This document shows positions 7,850-15,712 of a DNA stretch of 34,297 nucleotides, piece after piece (position 1 is the first letter of the stretch; every line of letters begins with the position of its first letter). Both the position numbers and the translations under genes were made by a program. The notes under the pieces are model-generated. The model did no database searches and was not told the DNA's origin. It was given only the letters and a program-made list of their open reading frames with translations. Source of the DNA: Burkholderiales bacterium 67-32 (GTDB taxonomy: Bacteria; Pseudomonadota; Gammaproteobacteria; Burkholderiales; Burkholderiaceae_B); contig MKUP01000029.1 of assembly GCA_001898625.1 (NCBI GenBank), positions 1-34,297 of the forward strand. Direction: 5' to 3'.

Positions 7850-9100
7850 TTGCGCCGGCTGCTGGCCGGCATCGAGCGCCCGCCGGCGTTGCGTCTGGGC
7901 GATATGCTCTTGCACGAGCTCGAATCGCACCCGGAATACACCCTGATCATCCGTGACCCGGGTCTGCTGCGTCGCTTGGTCCTGCGCCCGGATCCGCTGC
8001 TGCTGGCGGAAGCCTATTTCCGCGGCACCATCGACATTGAGGGAGACCTGTACACCGCGCTCGGGCTCAAGGCGCATTTCGAGAGGTTTTCGCTCTCTTG
8101 GCGCGACAAACTGGCCCTGTTGCGCGACGCACTGCTGCTGCGCGTGTCCGACCAGGACGGGTTGAAGCCCTCGCGGAGTCTGGCCTCGCGCGTCGCACGT
8201 CGCTTCTCCCATCGCCATTCGCGTCAAACCGATCAGGCCGCGATCTCCTTTCACTACGATGTGTCCAACGCGTTCTATGGACTCTGGCTCGATGCCGAGA
8301 GGGTCTACTCATGTGGCTATTTCAAGGCGACGGATGACACGCTGGACCAGGCTCAGCGCAACAAGCTGGAGCACATCTGCCGCAAGCTGCGCCTGCAGCG
8401 AGGCGAACGCCTGCTCGACATCGGCTGCGGCTGGGGCGCGCTCGTGTGCTGGGCGGCAAGAGAACATGGCGTCCGTGCGCACGGCATCACGCTCAGCCAA
8501 CAGCAACTCGAATACGCGCGCGAGCGCATCCGCTCGGAGGGCCTGCAGGATCTCGTCACCGTTGAACTGCGCGACTACCGTGACCTCGAAGGCACGGCCG
8601 TTTTCGACAAGGTGTCAAGCATTGGCATGTTCGAGCACGTGGGACTCGCGAACCTACCGGCCTACTACGCGGTGGTCCAGCGGGTTTTGCGGCCAGGAGG
8701 ACTCTTCCTCAACCACGGGATCACCCATGACGAGGAGGGCTGGAGCCGAACCGTCGCGACCGAGTTCATCAACCGCTACGTCTTCCCCGACGGCGAATTG
8801 GACTGCGTCAGCAATATCCAGCTAGGGATGGAGCGCTCCGGCTTCGAGATCCATGACGTCGAAGGTCTTCGACCCCACTACGCGCTGACCTTGCGTCATT
8901 GGGTCCAGCGACTCGAAGCGCGCCGGGAGGAGGCCTTGCGGGAGGTCGATGAGGTGACCTTCCGCATCTGGCGCTTGTACATGGCGGCGTGTGCACTGGA
9001 ATTCGAGGCCGGGGGGACTGGGATCTACCAGATCGTCGCGTCCAAACGCGACGGCGGAAGCTGGCCCGTGCCCTTGACCCGCTCTGATCTTTATGGATAA
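7850..9100 (+). CDS. cfa: Cyclopropane-fatty-acyl-phospholipid synthase family protein
   Basis: SAM-dependent enzyme that adds a methylene bridge across unsaturated acyl chains of membrane phospholipids, a known protection in stationary phase, acid and low oxygen. About 416 residues. Key features are the substrate/active-site segment SFHYDVSNAFYGLWLD (133-148), YSCGYF, the SAM-binding loop LLDIGCGWGAL (188-198), SIGMFEHVG, and a C-terminal HWVQRLE region. The start is unclear: no ATG or GTG exists in this frame after the upstream stop at 7727-7729, so TTG 7850 is used. The frame is open from 7730, and the residues before TTG (DGYAAALRI) look protein-like, so the real start may be a rarer codon further left or the sequence may be altered. 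Confidence 0.85.
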   Translation: MRRLLAGIERPPALRLGDMLLHELESHPEYTLIIRDPGLLRRLVLRPDPLLLAEAYFRGTIDIEGDLYTALGLKAHFERFSLSWRDKLALLRDALLLRVSDQDGLKPSRSLASRVARRFSHRHSRQTDQAAISFHYDVSNAFYGLWLDAERVYSCGYFKATDDTLDQAQRNKLEHICRKLRLQRGERLLDIGCGWGALVCWAAREHGVRAHGITLSQQQLEYARERIRSEGLQDLVTVELRDYRDLEGTAVFDKVSSIGMFEHVGLANLPAYYAVVQRVLRPGGLFLNHGITHDEEGWSRTVATEFINRYVFPDGELDCVSNIQLGMERSGFEIHDVEGLRPHYALTLRHWVQRLEARREEALREVDEVTFRIWRLYMAACALEFEAGGTGIYQIVASKRDGGSWPVPLTRSDLYG

Positions 9101-9217
9101 CACAGCCATGAACGCTAGATGGCCGTGCCGCTGGCGCGCGAAAGACGATCACAGACGCCAGCCTTCCCAATCTCGCCGTCGCGCTTACCTGCGTGCCGGC
9201 TCTCAAGGACTTTCCAC

Positions 9218-11647
9218 ATGAACCACGAGCTTCCCTGGGTCGCCGAGCGCGTCCGCGTGTTCCGCGAGTCTGATCCCGAGTTCGCCCGCTGGGCGCGCGG
9301 CCACGGCCCCATCACCCACAACGATCTCACGCAACTGCGAGTCCACGATCTCGCACAGGTGCTGGTTGCCGAAGGCAAGGCGAGCGACACAACCGCGGTG
9401 TATCGCACGCTCTGGTCGGCGGACCGCCTGGCCGTGGCAGGCATGTGGTTGACGGTTCACATGACCTATGCCGACCGGGTCTATCCCGATGGCCGGGAGA
9501 TGAGAGCCGAGGATTTCAAGGAGACGCCGGAGGGGCATACCGGTGGGGCGCTGAACATCGTGCCGGCCTATGTCGGCTACCTGGCCGCGAACGCGCTCAG
9601 TGGGTTGACGCGTGGCTGGTTGATGGGCCAGGGCCATTGCGTCGCGGGCATCGATGCCTGCAACCTTCTGGTGGGCAACATGACGCCGCGCCACGCCGAG
9701 AGATACGACCGCAGCGAAAGCGGCCTCACGCGCTTTGCCCGGGATTTCTATAGCTACGCGATCGACGCACAGGGGCGTCCCGCCTCGCCGCTGGGCAGCC
9801 ACGTCGGCCCGAATACGGCAGGCGGTCTGTCCGAGGGCGGCTATCTCGGCTTTGCCGAACTGCAGTACGTGCACATGCCCTTGCCCGGCGAGCGGCTGGT
9901 GGTGTTCCTCAGCGACGGCGCTTTCGAGGAGCAGCGTGGCAGTGACTGGGCGCCGCGCTGGTGGCGGGCAGAAGACAGCGGCTTCGTGGCACCGTTCATG
10001 ATCCTCAACGGTCGCCGCATCGAACAGCGCAGCACCATGCAGCAGCAGGGGGGCCGAGAATGGTTCCACCAGCATCTGCGGCTGAACGGCTTCGACCCGA
10101 TGGAGATCGACGGCACCGACCCCGCCGCGTTCGCCTGGGCCGTTCACGCGATGGAGGAGCGGTTGTCGGCCTGCGCGGCTGGAGTTTCGCAGGGCACCGT
10201 TCAGTACCCGGTACCCCTCCACTACACCATCGCCGAAGCGCCCAAGGGATTCGGCTTCCCCGGTGCTGGAACCAATGCCGCGCACAACCTGCCGCTGGAG
10301 GGGAACCCCCGGGTCGACCAGATAGCGCTTCAGCAGTTCAACGAGGGTGCTCGCGCTCTCTTCGTGCCGTCGCACGAACTCGACGAAGCGGTCGCACTAC
10401 TGCGCCGGCACGAAGTGCAGCATCGTCCCCTGGAGCGGGACCATGCCCTGGCGCACCGCCAGGTGGCGGCCCCCAGACTTCCGGTTCCGCAGTGGCATGT
10501 TGCGGGCCAGGGCGAGGTCTCGCCAATGGCGGCACTCGACGGAGCCTTCGCGGCCCTCGTCCAAGCCAACCCACAGCTGCGTCCGCGGGTAGGCAATCCG
10601 GACGAGCTGCGCAGCAACCGCATGGGCCAGACATTGGACCTGCTCAAACACCGCGTCTTCACGCCCGAACCGGGCCTGGCGGAGGCCGTCGATGGCGCCG
10701 TGATCACGGCGCTCAACGAAGAAGCGGTGGTCAGCGCGGCGCTGGGCAACAAGGGCGGCATCAACTTGGTCGTCTCTTACGAGGCATTTGCCGTCAAGAT
10801 GCTGGGCGCGCTGCGCCAGGAAATCCTGTTCGCGCGACATCAGGCGCAGGCAGGCACACCACCCGGATGGCTGTCGGTGGTCACGGTTGCGACGTCCCAC
10901 ACCTGGGAGAACGGCAAGAACGAGCAGTCGCACCAGGATCCGACGCTGGCCGAAGCGCTGTTGGGCGAAATGTCCGACACCTCGCGCGTGTTGTTCCCGG
11001 TCGATGCCAACAGTGCCGTTGCGGCGCTGCGCGCGGCCTACGCCTCGCATGGCCAGTTCTGGACGCTGGTCGTTCCCAAGCGGGCCGTCGCCAGCCAGTT
11101 GAGTGCCGAGCAGGCCGAACGCTTGGTCGATCAGGGTGGTTGGGTGGTGAAGCCCTGCGACGCCCCCGACGTGTTGCTGGTTGCCATCGGCGCATACCAG
11201 CTACAGCAGGCCCTGCTTGCGGCGCGGCGCCTCGAAGCCGCTGGACATCGGACCGCAGTGACCTGCGTCATCGAGCCGGGCCGCTTCAGAGCACCCCGCG
11301 ACGAACGCGAGCAGGACTTTGTGGCCGGCGACCAGGCCTTGCGCGCCCTGTTCCCGGAGACTGCCGCCGTGCGCGTCATCGTCTCGCACATGCGACCCGA
11401 GCCGACGCTGGGCCTGATGCGTCGGATCGATACAGGGGCGCGGCAGACCCGTGCCTTGGGCTACCAGGCGCGCGGCGGGACACTCGATGTGGCCGGCATG
11501 CTGTTCGCGAACCGTTGCACGTGGGCGCACGTCGCGGCGGAGGCGGCTCAAGGGCTCGGTGTCGATCCGCAGAGCTTGCTGAGCGCCGAGGAGTGGGCGG
11601 CCGTGCAGGGGCGTGGCGACCCGCGCGTCATCACGGTCTCGGCTTAA
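9218..11647 (+). CDS. Divergent phosphoketolase (XFP family)
   Basis: Thiamine-diphosphate enzyme cleaving xylulose 5-phosphate or fructose 6-phosphate with phosphate to acetyl phosphate plus glyceraldehyde 3-phosphate or erythrose 4-phosphate. 809 residues, about the family length. The N-terminal XFP domain is recognisable (AVAGMWLTVHMTYADRVYPD, GHTGGALNIVPAY, NTAGGLSEGGYLGFAE), as is the central and C-terminal region (NEEAVVSAALGNKGGINLVVSYEAF, SHTWENGKNEQSHQDP). The ThDP motif is SDGAFEEQ (from S232) instead of the classical GDGEAETG, and GPGHGG appears as GQGHCV, so this is a distant subgroup. ATG 9218 has AAGGA 9 bases upstream; an in-frame start at 9119 adds a non-conserved leader. Paired with acetate kinase it yields ATP without redox change. 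Confidence 0.87.
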   Translation: MNHELPWVAERVRVFRESDPEFARWARGHGPITHNDLTQLRVHDLAQVLVAEGKASDTTAVYRTLWSADRLAVAGMWLTVHMTYADRVYPDGREMRAEDFKETPEGHTGGALNIVPAYVGYLAANALSGLTRGWLMGQGHCVAGIDACNLLVGNMTPRHAERYDRSESGLTRFARDFYSYAIDAQGRPASPLGSHVGPNTAGGLSEGGYLGFAELQYVHMPLPGERLVVFLSDGAFEEQRGSDWAPRWWRAEDSGFVAPFMILNGRRIEQRSTMQQQGGREWFHQHLRLNGFDPMEIDGTDPAAFAWAVHAMEERLSACAAGVSQGTVQYPVPLHYTIAEAPKGFGFPGAGTNAAHNLPLEGNPRVDQIALQQFNEGARALFVPSHELDEAVALLRRHEVQHRPLERDHALAHRQVAAPRLPVPQWHVAGQGEVSPMAALDGAFAALVQANPQLRPRVGNPDELRSNRMGQTLDLLKHRVFTPEPGLAEAVDGAVITALNEEAVVSAALGNKGGINLVVSYEAFAVKMLGALRQEILFARHQAQAGTPPGWLSVVTVATSHTWENGKNEQSHQDPTLAEALLGEMSDTSRVLFPVDANSAVAALRAAYASHGQFWTLVVPKRAVASQLSAEQAERLVDQGGWVVKPCDAPDVLLVAIGAYQLQQALLAARRLEAAGHRTAVTCVIEPGRFRAPRDEREQDFVAGDQALRALFPETAAVRVIVSHMRPEPTLGLMRRIDTGARQTRALGYQARGGTLDVAGMLFANRCTWAHVAAEAAQGLGVDPQSLLSAEEWAAVQGRGDPRVITVSA

Positions 11648-11823
11648 CCCCCTTCCAGCACGACCCACGACCGGACGCTGATTGCGCCGACGCACTCTGC
11701 TCTTCATGTGCGTTGCCAGGTCGCACTGGGTTCGGATGTCTGACGAATGGCTGTGGGACCGATGGCCACGTCGCGCCTGAATGTCGTCCTCCCGTGCCAA
11801 GTAGCACTTCCTTGTCCGGGCGT

Positions 11824-12426
11824 TCAGCGCGAGGCGTCAACCATTTTCCCGCGCTGGAGAGGGGATTTGCCAGGCGAAAGCATCCGCGCAATCGCCAACT
11901 GAATCGCCCGTCTGCGCGCCTCGTGCTCCTGCGAATCCCTCGCCGCCGGTGCCATGCACCACGTTTGCACGATCGTCGCTACCAGTCGCACGATCTCATC
12001 AGGCGTGAAAGCCGCGGTGATGCGTCCTTCCGCCTGGGCAGCGGTGATGGCCGCATGTTTGGCTTCCAGTACGCTGTGACCGGCGGGGAGCAGGAGCACT
12101 TCTTGGCCTCGCTCCAGGTGGAACCAGGTCATGAGCCGCCATAGGTGCGGCCGCTCGGTGAGCAAATCGTAGGTGCGCCCCGCATAGCCGGGAAGATCGT
12201 CCGCATCGAAGCGCTCGTCCTGCGCCGCGGCGAGGATTTCCCGGCTGAGCACGGCGTCGAAGAGAGCCTCCTTGTCCCCGAAATGGACATAAAGCATCGG
12301 CTTGCTGATACCTGCAGCCGCCGCGATCCGGTCAATTCGTGCCCCCGCCAGCCCGTTCTCGGCAAATTCCCCCAGCGCAGCATCCAGCAGCATTTGCTGG
12401 GTCTCGGCGGGACGTCTCTTGGCCAT
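11824..12426 (-). CDS. TetR/AcrR-family transcriptional repressor
   Basis: A 200-residue TetR-family regulator. The N-terminal DNA-binding domain is clear (LLDAALGEFAENGLAGARIDRIAAAAGISKPMLYVHFGDKEALFDAVL, with ATG 12426-12424). The C-terminal ligand domain is variable and gives no ligand. It is divergent from the SDR gene at 12532, with a near-perfect 22-base palindrome between them, so it probably represses itself and the SDR. The pair looks like a self-contained module inserted between the phosphoketolase and the convergent operon. Confidence 0.88.
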   Translation of the reverse strand: MAKRRPAETQQMLLDAALGEFAENGLAGARIDRIAAAAGISKPMLYVHFGDKEALFDAVLSREILAAAQDERFDADDLPGYAGRTYDLLTERPHLWRLMTWFHLERGQEVLLLPAGHSVLEAKHAAITAAQAEGRITAAFTPDEIVRLVATIVQTWCMAPAARDSQEHEARRRAIQLAIARMLSPGKSPLQRGKMVDASR

Positions 12427-12490
12427 GGGCCGTTACTCCTCAACAACATTTCACCCGAGCGCCCATCATCGCTTGACACGGGTGCCATCA

Positions 12491-12512
12491 ACTTACAAAC
12501 TAGTTGGTAAGT
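12491..12512. promoter_or_regulatory. TetR-type operator between the TetR and SDR genes
   Basis: A 22-base palindrome with outer arms ACTTAC and GTAAGT and core AACTAGTT; only one pair of positions (12497 and 12506) breaks symmetry. It overlaps the -10 region of a promoter with -35 TTGACA at 12473-12478 directed at the SDR gene. That is the usual place for a TetR-family repressor site. Confidence 0.8.
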
Positions 12513-12531
12513 AAACCACAGGAGTGCATTT

Positions 12532-13362
12532 ATGTCCAGACATTGGTTCCTCACCGGCGCATCCAGCGGCATCGGTCGCCATCTTGCCGAAATCATCCTG
12601 GCTTCGGGGGATGACCTCACGGCCACCGTCAGGCGTCCCGAGACGCTCGACGACCTGGCAGCACGCTACGGTGACCAGCTCGTTGTCGAACGGCTCGACG
12701 TGACCGTGAAGGGGGACATCGCACCCGTGGTCCAGCGCGCCGAGGCCCGCCGCCCGGTCGATGTCCTGGTCAACAACGCCGGCGGCGGCATCATCGGCGC
12801 CACCGAAGAGTTTTCCGACGCGGACATCGAAGGGCAGATCAGCCTCAACCTGCTGGCGCCGGTGCACGTCACGCGGGCCTTCATTCCCGCCATGCGCACA
12901 CGGCGAGCCGGTCGGATCATCCAAATCTCCAGCGCCAGTGGCCAAGGCTCCCTGCCGACCAGCAGTCTTTACCACGCCGCGAAATGGGGTCTGGAAGGCT
13001 TCAGCGAATGCCTTCGCCAGGAACTGGAGGGGTTTGGGGTCTTCGTCACACTCATTGAACCGGGCGGCGCACGCACGAGCTTCAGCCGCAATTTGCAGTA
13101 CGCGCTGGCGAACCCCGCCTATCAGGACACGCCTGCTGGACAGATTCGCGCGATGTTCGAGAACGCGGGTGACGAGTTGTACACGCTCGATCCGCAGAAG
13201 ATCGCGCACCGGATCTTCGACACGGCCACGAGCGAGAAGCCACCGCTTCGGGTGGCGCTGGGCGGTGACGCCTTCGGCGTCATCCAGGCGGCGCTCAAGG
13301 GCAGGCTGTCTGCTCTTGAAGCGCAGGAGAGTCTGGCGCGATCGGTGGCCTTCGATAGCTGA
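12532..13362 (+). CDS. SDR-family NAD(P)-dependent oxidoreductase
   Basis: Short-chain dehydrogenase/reductase of 276 residues, classical Rossmann fold. Visible motifs are the cofactor loop TGASSGIG near residue 8, NNAG, the catalytic Ser in IQISSASGQG and YHAAK (Tyr-x3-Lys). The extended C-terminus resembles the oxidoreductases usually paired with a TetR repressor. AGGAG lies 8 bases before ATG 12532. The substrate cannot be predicted. The stop lies only 8 bases from the end of the convergent DUF4010 gene, with no terminator visible between them. Confidence 0.88.
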   Translation: MSRHWFLTGASSGIGRHLAEIILASGDDLTATVRRPETLDDLAARYGDQLVVERLDVTVKGDIAPVVQRAEARRPVDVLVNNAGGGIIGATEEFSDADIEGQISLNLLAPVHVTRAFIPAMRTRRAGRIIQISSASGQGSLPTSSLYHAAKWGLEGFSECLRQELEGFGVFVTLIEPGGARTSFSRNLQYALANPAYQDTPAGQIRAMFENAGDELYTLDPQKIAHRIFDTATSEKPPLRVALGGDAFGVIQAALKGRLSALEAQESLARSVAFDS

Positions 13363-13370
13363 TCGCTGTT

Positions 13371-14633
13371 TCAGGTCAAGCCCAGGGCGACGGCAAAGCC
13401 AGCAGCAGCCATGGCCGCGTACGACGGCAGCACTCTCCATGCGAGCGCCCTACCGGCCAGCGACATCAACAGGACAAGTTTGGTGACCTGATTGACGGAT
13501 GCGGCGATGAACAAGGCCAGGGTGGCCGAAGCGGCGGTGACGGCGCCCTCGGTCACCAGGCGGCCAATCGAGAGCGTGATCGCATCGACGTCCACCAGAC
13601 CCGAGGCAGCGGCGGTCAGCATGACGCCAGCATCCCCGAAGCGATCGGCAAGAAAGCGGCCTGCCAGCATCACCGCGGCCAGGAAGGCTGCGAACTGGAG
13701 CGCGGAGCGCAGCTGCAATGGGTTGCCAAGCTGAAGTTCGGGCAAGTCGTCGGCGGGCGACCGCGCCGCCAGGAACGTCCCCAGAACACCGCCAGCCACG
13801 GCCATGGCCACGAAGATGACCACCGGGTCCCAGCCGATGCCGGGGGCTGCGATGGCGACGAGAGCCGCCATGCGCGCAAACATGGCTGCGCAGGCGAGCG
13901 CCGCCCCCGCCGCTGCCAGTGGACGCCAGCCTGGCGTCTGCCCGGCCCAGCGCGCCAACGTGGCCGTGGTGGCGGTGCTCGACACGATCCCGCCGAGCAG
14001 CGCTGTGAATACCAGCCCTCGTTTCCTGCCGAGCGAGCGCATCAGGACGAACCCAGCGAACGACAGCACTGCCAGCAGGACAACGGCCCACCAAAGGCGA
14101 TAGGGATTCAACGCCTCATAGGGGCCAAAGCCACGATCAGGGAGTACGGGCAGTACGACCACGCTGATCAACAGCAACTGCGTGCCGCTGCTGATCTCCG
14201 CCTCGGACAGCTTGCCGACGCCGGCGTGCAAGAGCTGCTTGAAACGCAGCAGCGCCAGCACGACCACGGCGGCGACCGCCGAAACGTGCCAAGCGCCACT
14301 GGTCGCCAGCGCCCCGATGGCGAAAGTCGCAAGGGCGGCGACGGACGTGGTCAGTCCCATCACGGCATGCATATGCGCCGTCACCAGGTAGCCCACCAAC
14401 AGATACACCCCGACGAGTACGAGCAGCGCGATGAGCATGCCGGCTCCCCAGCGCTGGGCCAGCAGCCCGCCAAGGCCGCCGAGCAGGCCGATCAGCGCAA
14501 AGGTGCGAACGCCCGCGACGCGATGTCCCTCGGGCCGCTCGCGTTGCTGCCATCCCCGTTCCAGGCCGATCAGAAGTCCCGAAGCGAGTGCCAGCCCGAG
14601 CCCGACCAGCGCGGGATCATCGAATTCACTCAT
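13371..14633 (-). CDS. MgtC/SapB family membrane protein with DUF4010 domain
   Basis: A 420-residue inner-membrane protein with about 11-13 hydrophobic helices. The N-terminal third is the MgtC/SapB-type domain (GLGLALASGLLIGLERGWQQR, GVRTFALIGLLGGLGGLLA); the rest is DUF4010 (SSTATTATLARWAGQ, ASGLVDVDAITLSIGRL). MgtC proteins are linked to growth at low magnesium and to control of membrane energy, but the function of this longer form is not known. Its ATG overlaps the TGA of the GAPDH gene (14630-14633), so it is the last, coupled gene of the long minus-strand operon. Confidence 0.85.
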   Translation of the reverse strand: MSEFDDPALVGLGLALASGLLIGLERGWQQRERPEGHRVAGVRTFALIGLLGGLGGLLAQRWGAGMLIALLVLVGVYLLVGYLVTAHMHAVMGLTTSVAALATFAIGALATSGAWHVSAVAAVVVLALLRFKQLLHAGVGKLSEAEISSGTQLLLISVVVLPVLPDRGFGPYEALNPYRLWWAVVLLAVLSFAGFVLMRSLGRKRGLVFTALLGGIVSSTATTATLARWAGQTPGWRPLAAAGAALACAAMFARMAALVAIAAPGIGWDPVVIFVAMAVAGGVLGTFLAARSPADDLPELQLGNPLQLRSALQFAAFLAAVMLAGRFLADRFGDAGVMLTAAASGLVDVDAITLSIGRLVTEGAVTAASATLALFIAASVNQVTKLVLLMSLAGRALAWRVLPSYAAMAAAGFAVALGLT

Positions 14634-15685
14634 CGTCTAACCTGGACGCGGTCACGGATGAAATCACGCTGCAGTCCCAGCGAAGCATCGGTGCGCGCCA
14701 TCGACACCTGGAGATCGGTCTCGATGCCGCTCAAGGCGCGAATGGCATCGATGGTCTCGGGGATTACGATCGCCTGGTTGAAGACCTGGTAGGTGTAGTA
14801 CGCCTGATCGCCATCGACCGAAAGCACGTCCTCCCACAACGCGACCTCCCACAGGTCGCCGCGCGGGCGGCCGAGATCGGCCATCAGTTCCACCGTGCTG
14901 TTGAGGGCCACGAGACCATCCGAGGATCGCACGAACGCGATCCGTGGCGCAGCGCGAAAGGCAGCCAGCACCTCGTCGCGCGTGGCCGGCCTCGTCAGTT
15001 CGACCCACCAGGTGTGCAGGTGGCTGCTGTTGTGCGGCGCCTTGACCGCGATCGTGACGACGTCCAGGTCCGGGATCACAGTGCGCGCGTCCGGTCCCTG
15101 ATGGCTGGGGATCGTCTTCTCCGGCACGAGCGTGTTGATGATGCCCTCCGCATGCGCCTCCCACGGGTCGGAAGCCCGGCGGATCAGCGTCCCGCGGGCT
15201 CGCTTGAGCAGGCCCGCTGTCCGAAGCGCCCCCAGGGTGCGCACGATCGACGTCGTGTTGCAGGACACCACCCGGGTGGAGGTGCGGCCGATCGCGGTTG
15301 CGTAGTTCTCCTGCGCGACGAACGAATGACCGGTCAACGCGTGGGACTCGCCGCCATGGAAGATGGACTTCACACCGGCAGCGTCGTACGCCCTCTTGTT
15401 GACCGCGGCGACTTTCTTGGGTGTGCAATCGACCACGACGTCCGCGTTGGCGAGCAGGTCGGCCAGATCACCCGCGACAGGAAGCCCCGCAGCACGCATC
15501 GATTGTGCGGCTTCAGCGGTCGCCGCGTAAATCGGGAAAGCGCGCTGCGCGGCCACCTGCAGGCGATAGTCGTGCACCACATCCGCGACGCCGGCTAGCG
15601 CCATGTCCTCCTGGAGTGCGACCGCATCCGCCACCCGCTTGCCGATCACACCGTATCCGTTCACCGCCACTCTGACCTTGTTCAT
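14630..15685 (-). CDS. Type II (archaeal-type) glyceraldehyde-3-phosphate dehydrogenase
   Basis: A 351-residue NAD(P)-dependent GAPDH of the type II class best known from archaea, converting glyceraldehyde 3-phosphate to 1,3-bisphosphoglycerate. Evidence: Rossmann start VRVAVNGYGVIGKRVADAV, VADVVHDYR, DCTPKKVAAVNK, HGGESHALTGHSFVAQENYATA and catalytic C142 in VVSCNTTS, all close to archaeal sequences and unlike the bacterial GapA motif SCTTN. Its substrate is also a product of the phosphoketolase in this window. The gene follows the UbiB-like gene by 27 bases and overlaps the DUF4010 gene by 4. It is presumably an accessory copy, most of whose relatives are archaeal. Confidence 0.88.
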   Translation of the reverse strand: MNKVRVAVNGYGVIGKRVADAVALQEDMALAGVADVVHDYRLQVAAQRAFPIYAATAEAAQSMRAAGLPVAGDLADLLANADVVVDCTPKKVAAVNKRAYDAAGVKSIFHGGESHALTGHSFVAQENYATAIGRTSTRVVSCNTTSIVRTLGALRTAGLLKRARGTLIRRASDPWEAHAEGIINTLVPEKTIPSHQGPDARTVIPDLDVVTIAVKAPHNSSHLHTWWVELTRPATRDEVLAAFRAAPRIAFVRSSDGLVALNSTVELMADLGRPRGDLWEVALWEDVLSVDGDQAYYTYQVFNQAIVIPETIDAIRALSGIETDLQVSMARTDASLGLQRDFIRDRVQVRR

Positions 15686-15712
15686 GCCTGACTCCTTGCT
15701 TGATGAGGCGCC

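Noticed and set aside
9961-12144. Very long plus-strand open frame of 727 codons
   Set aside because: It runs in another frame over the phosphoketolase and the TetR gene; Arg/Gly/Ala-rich shadow of high GC without motifs.
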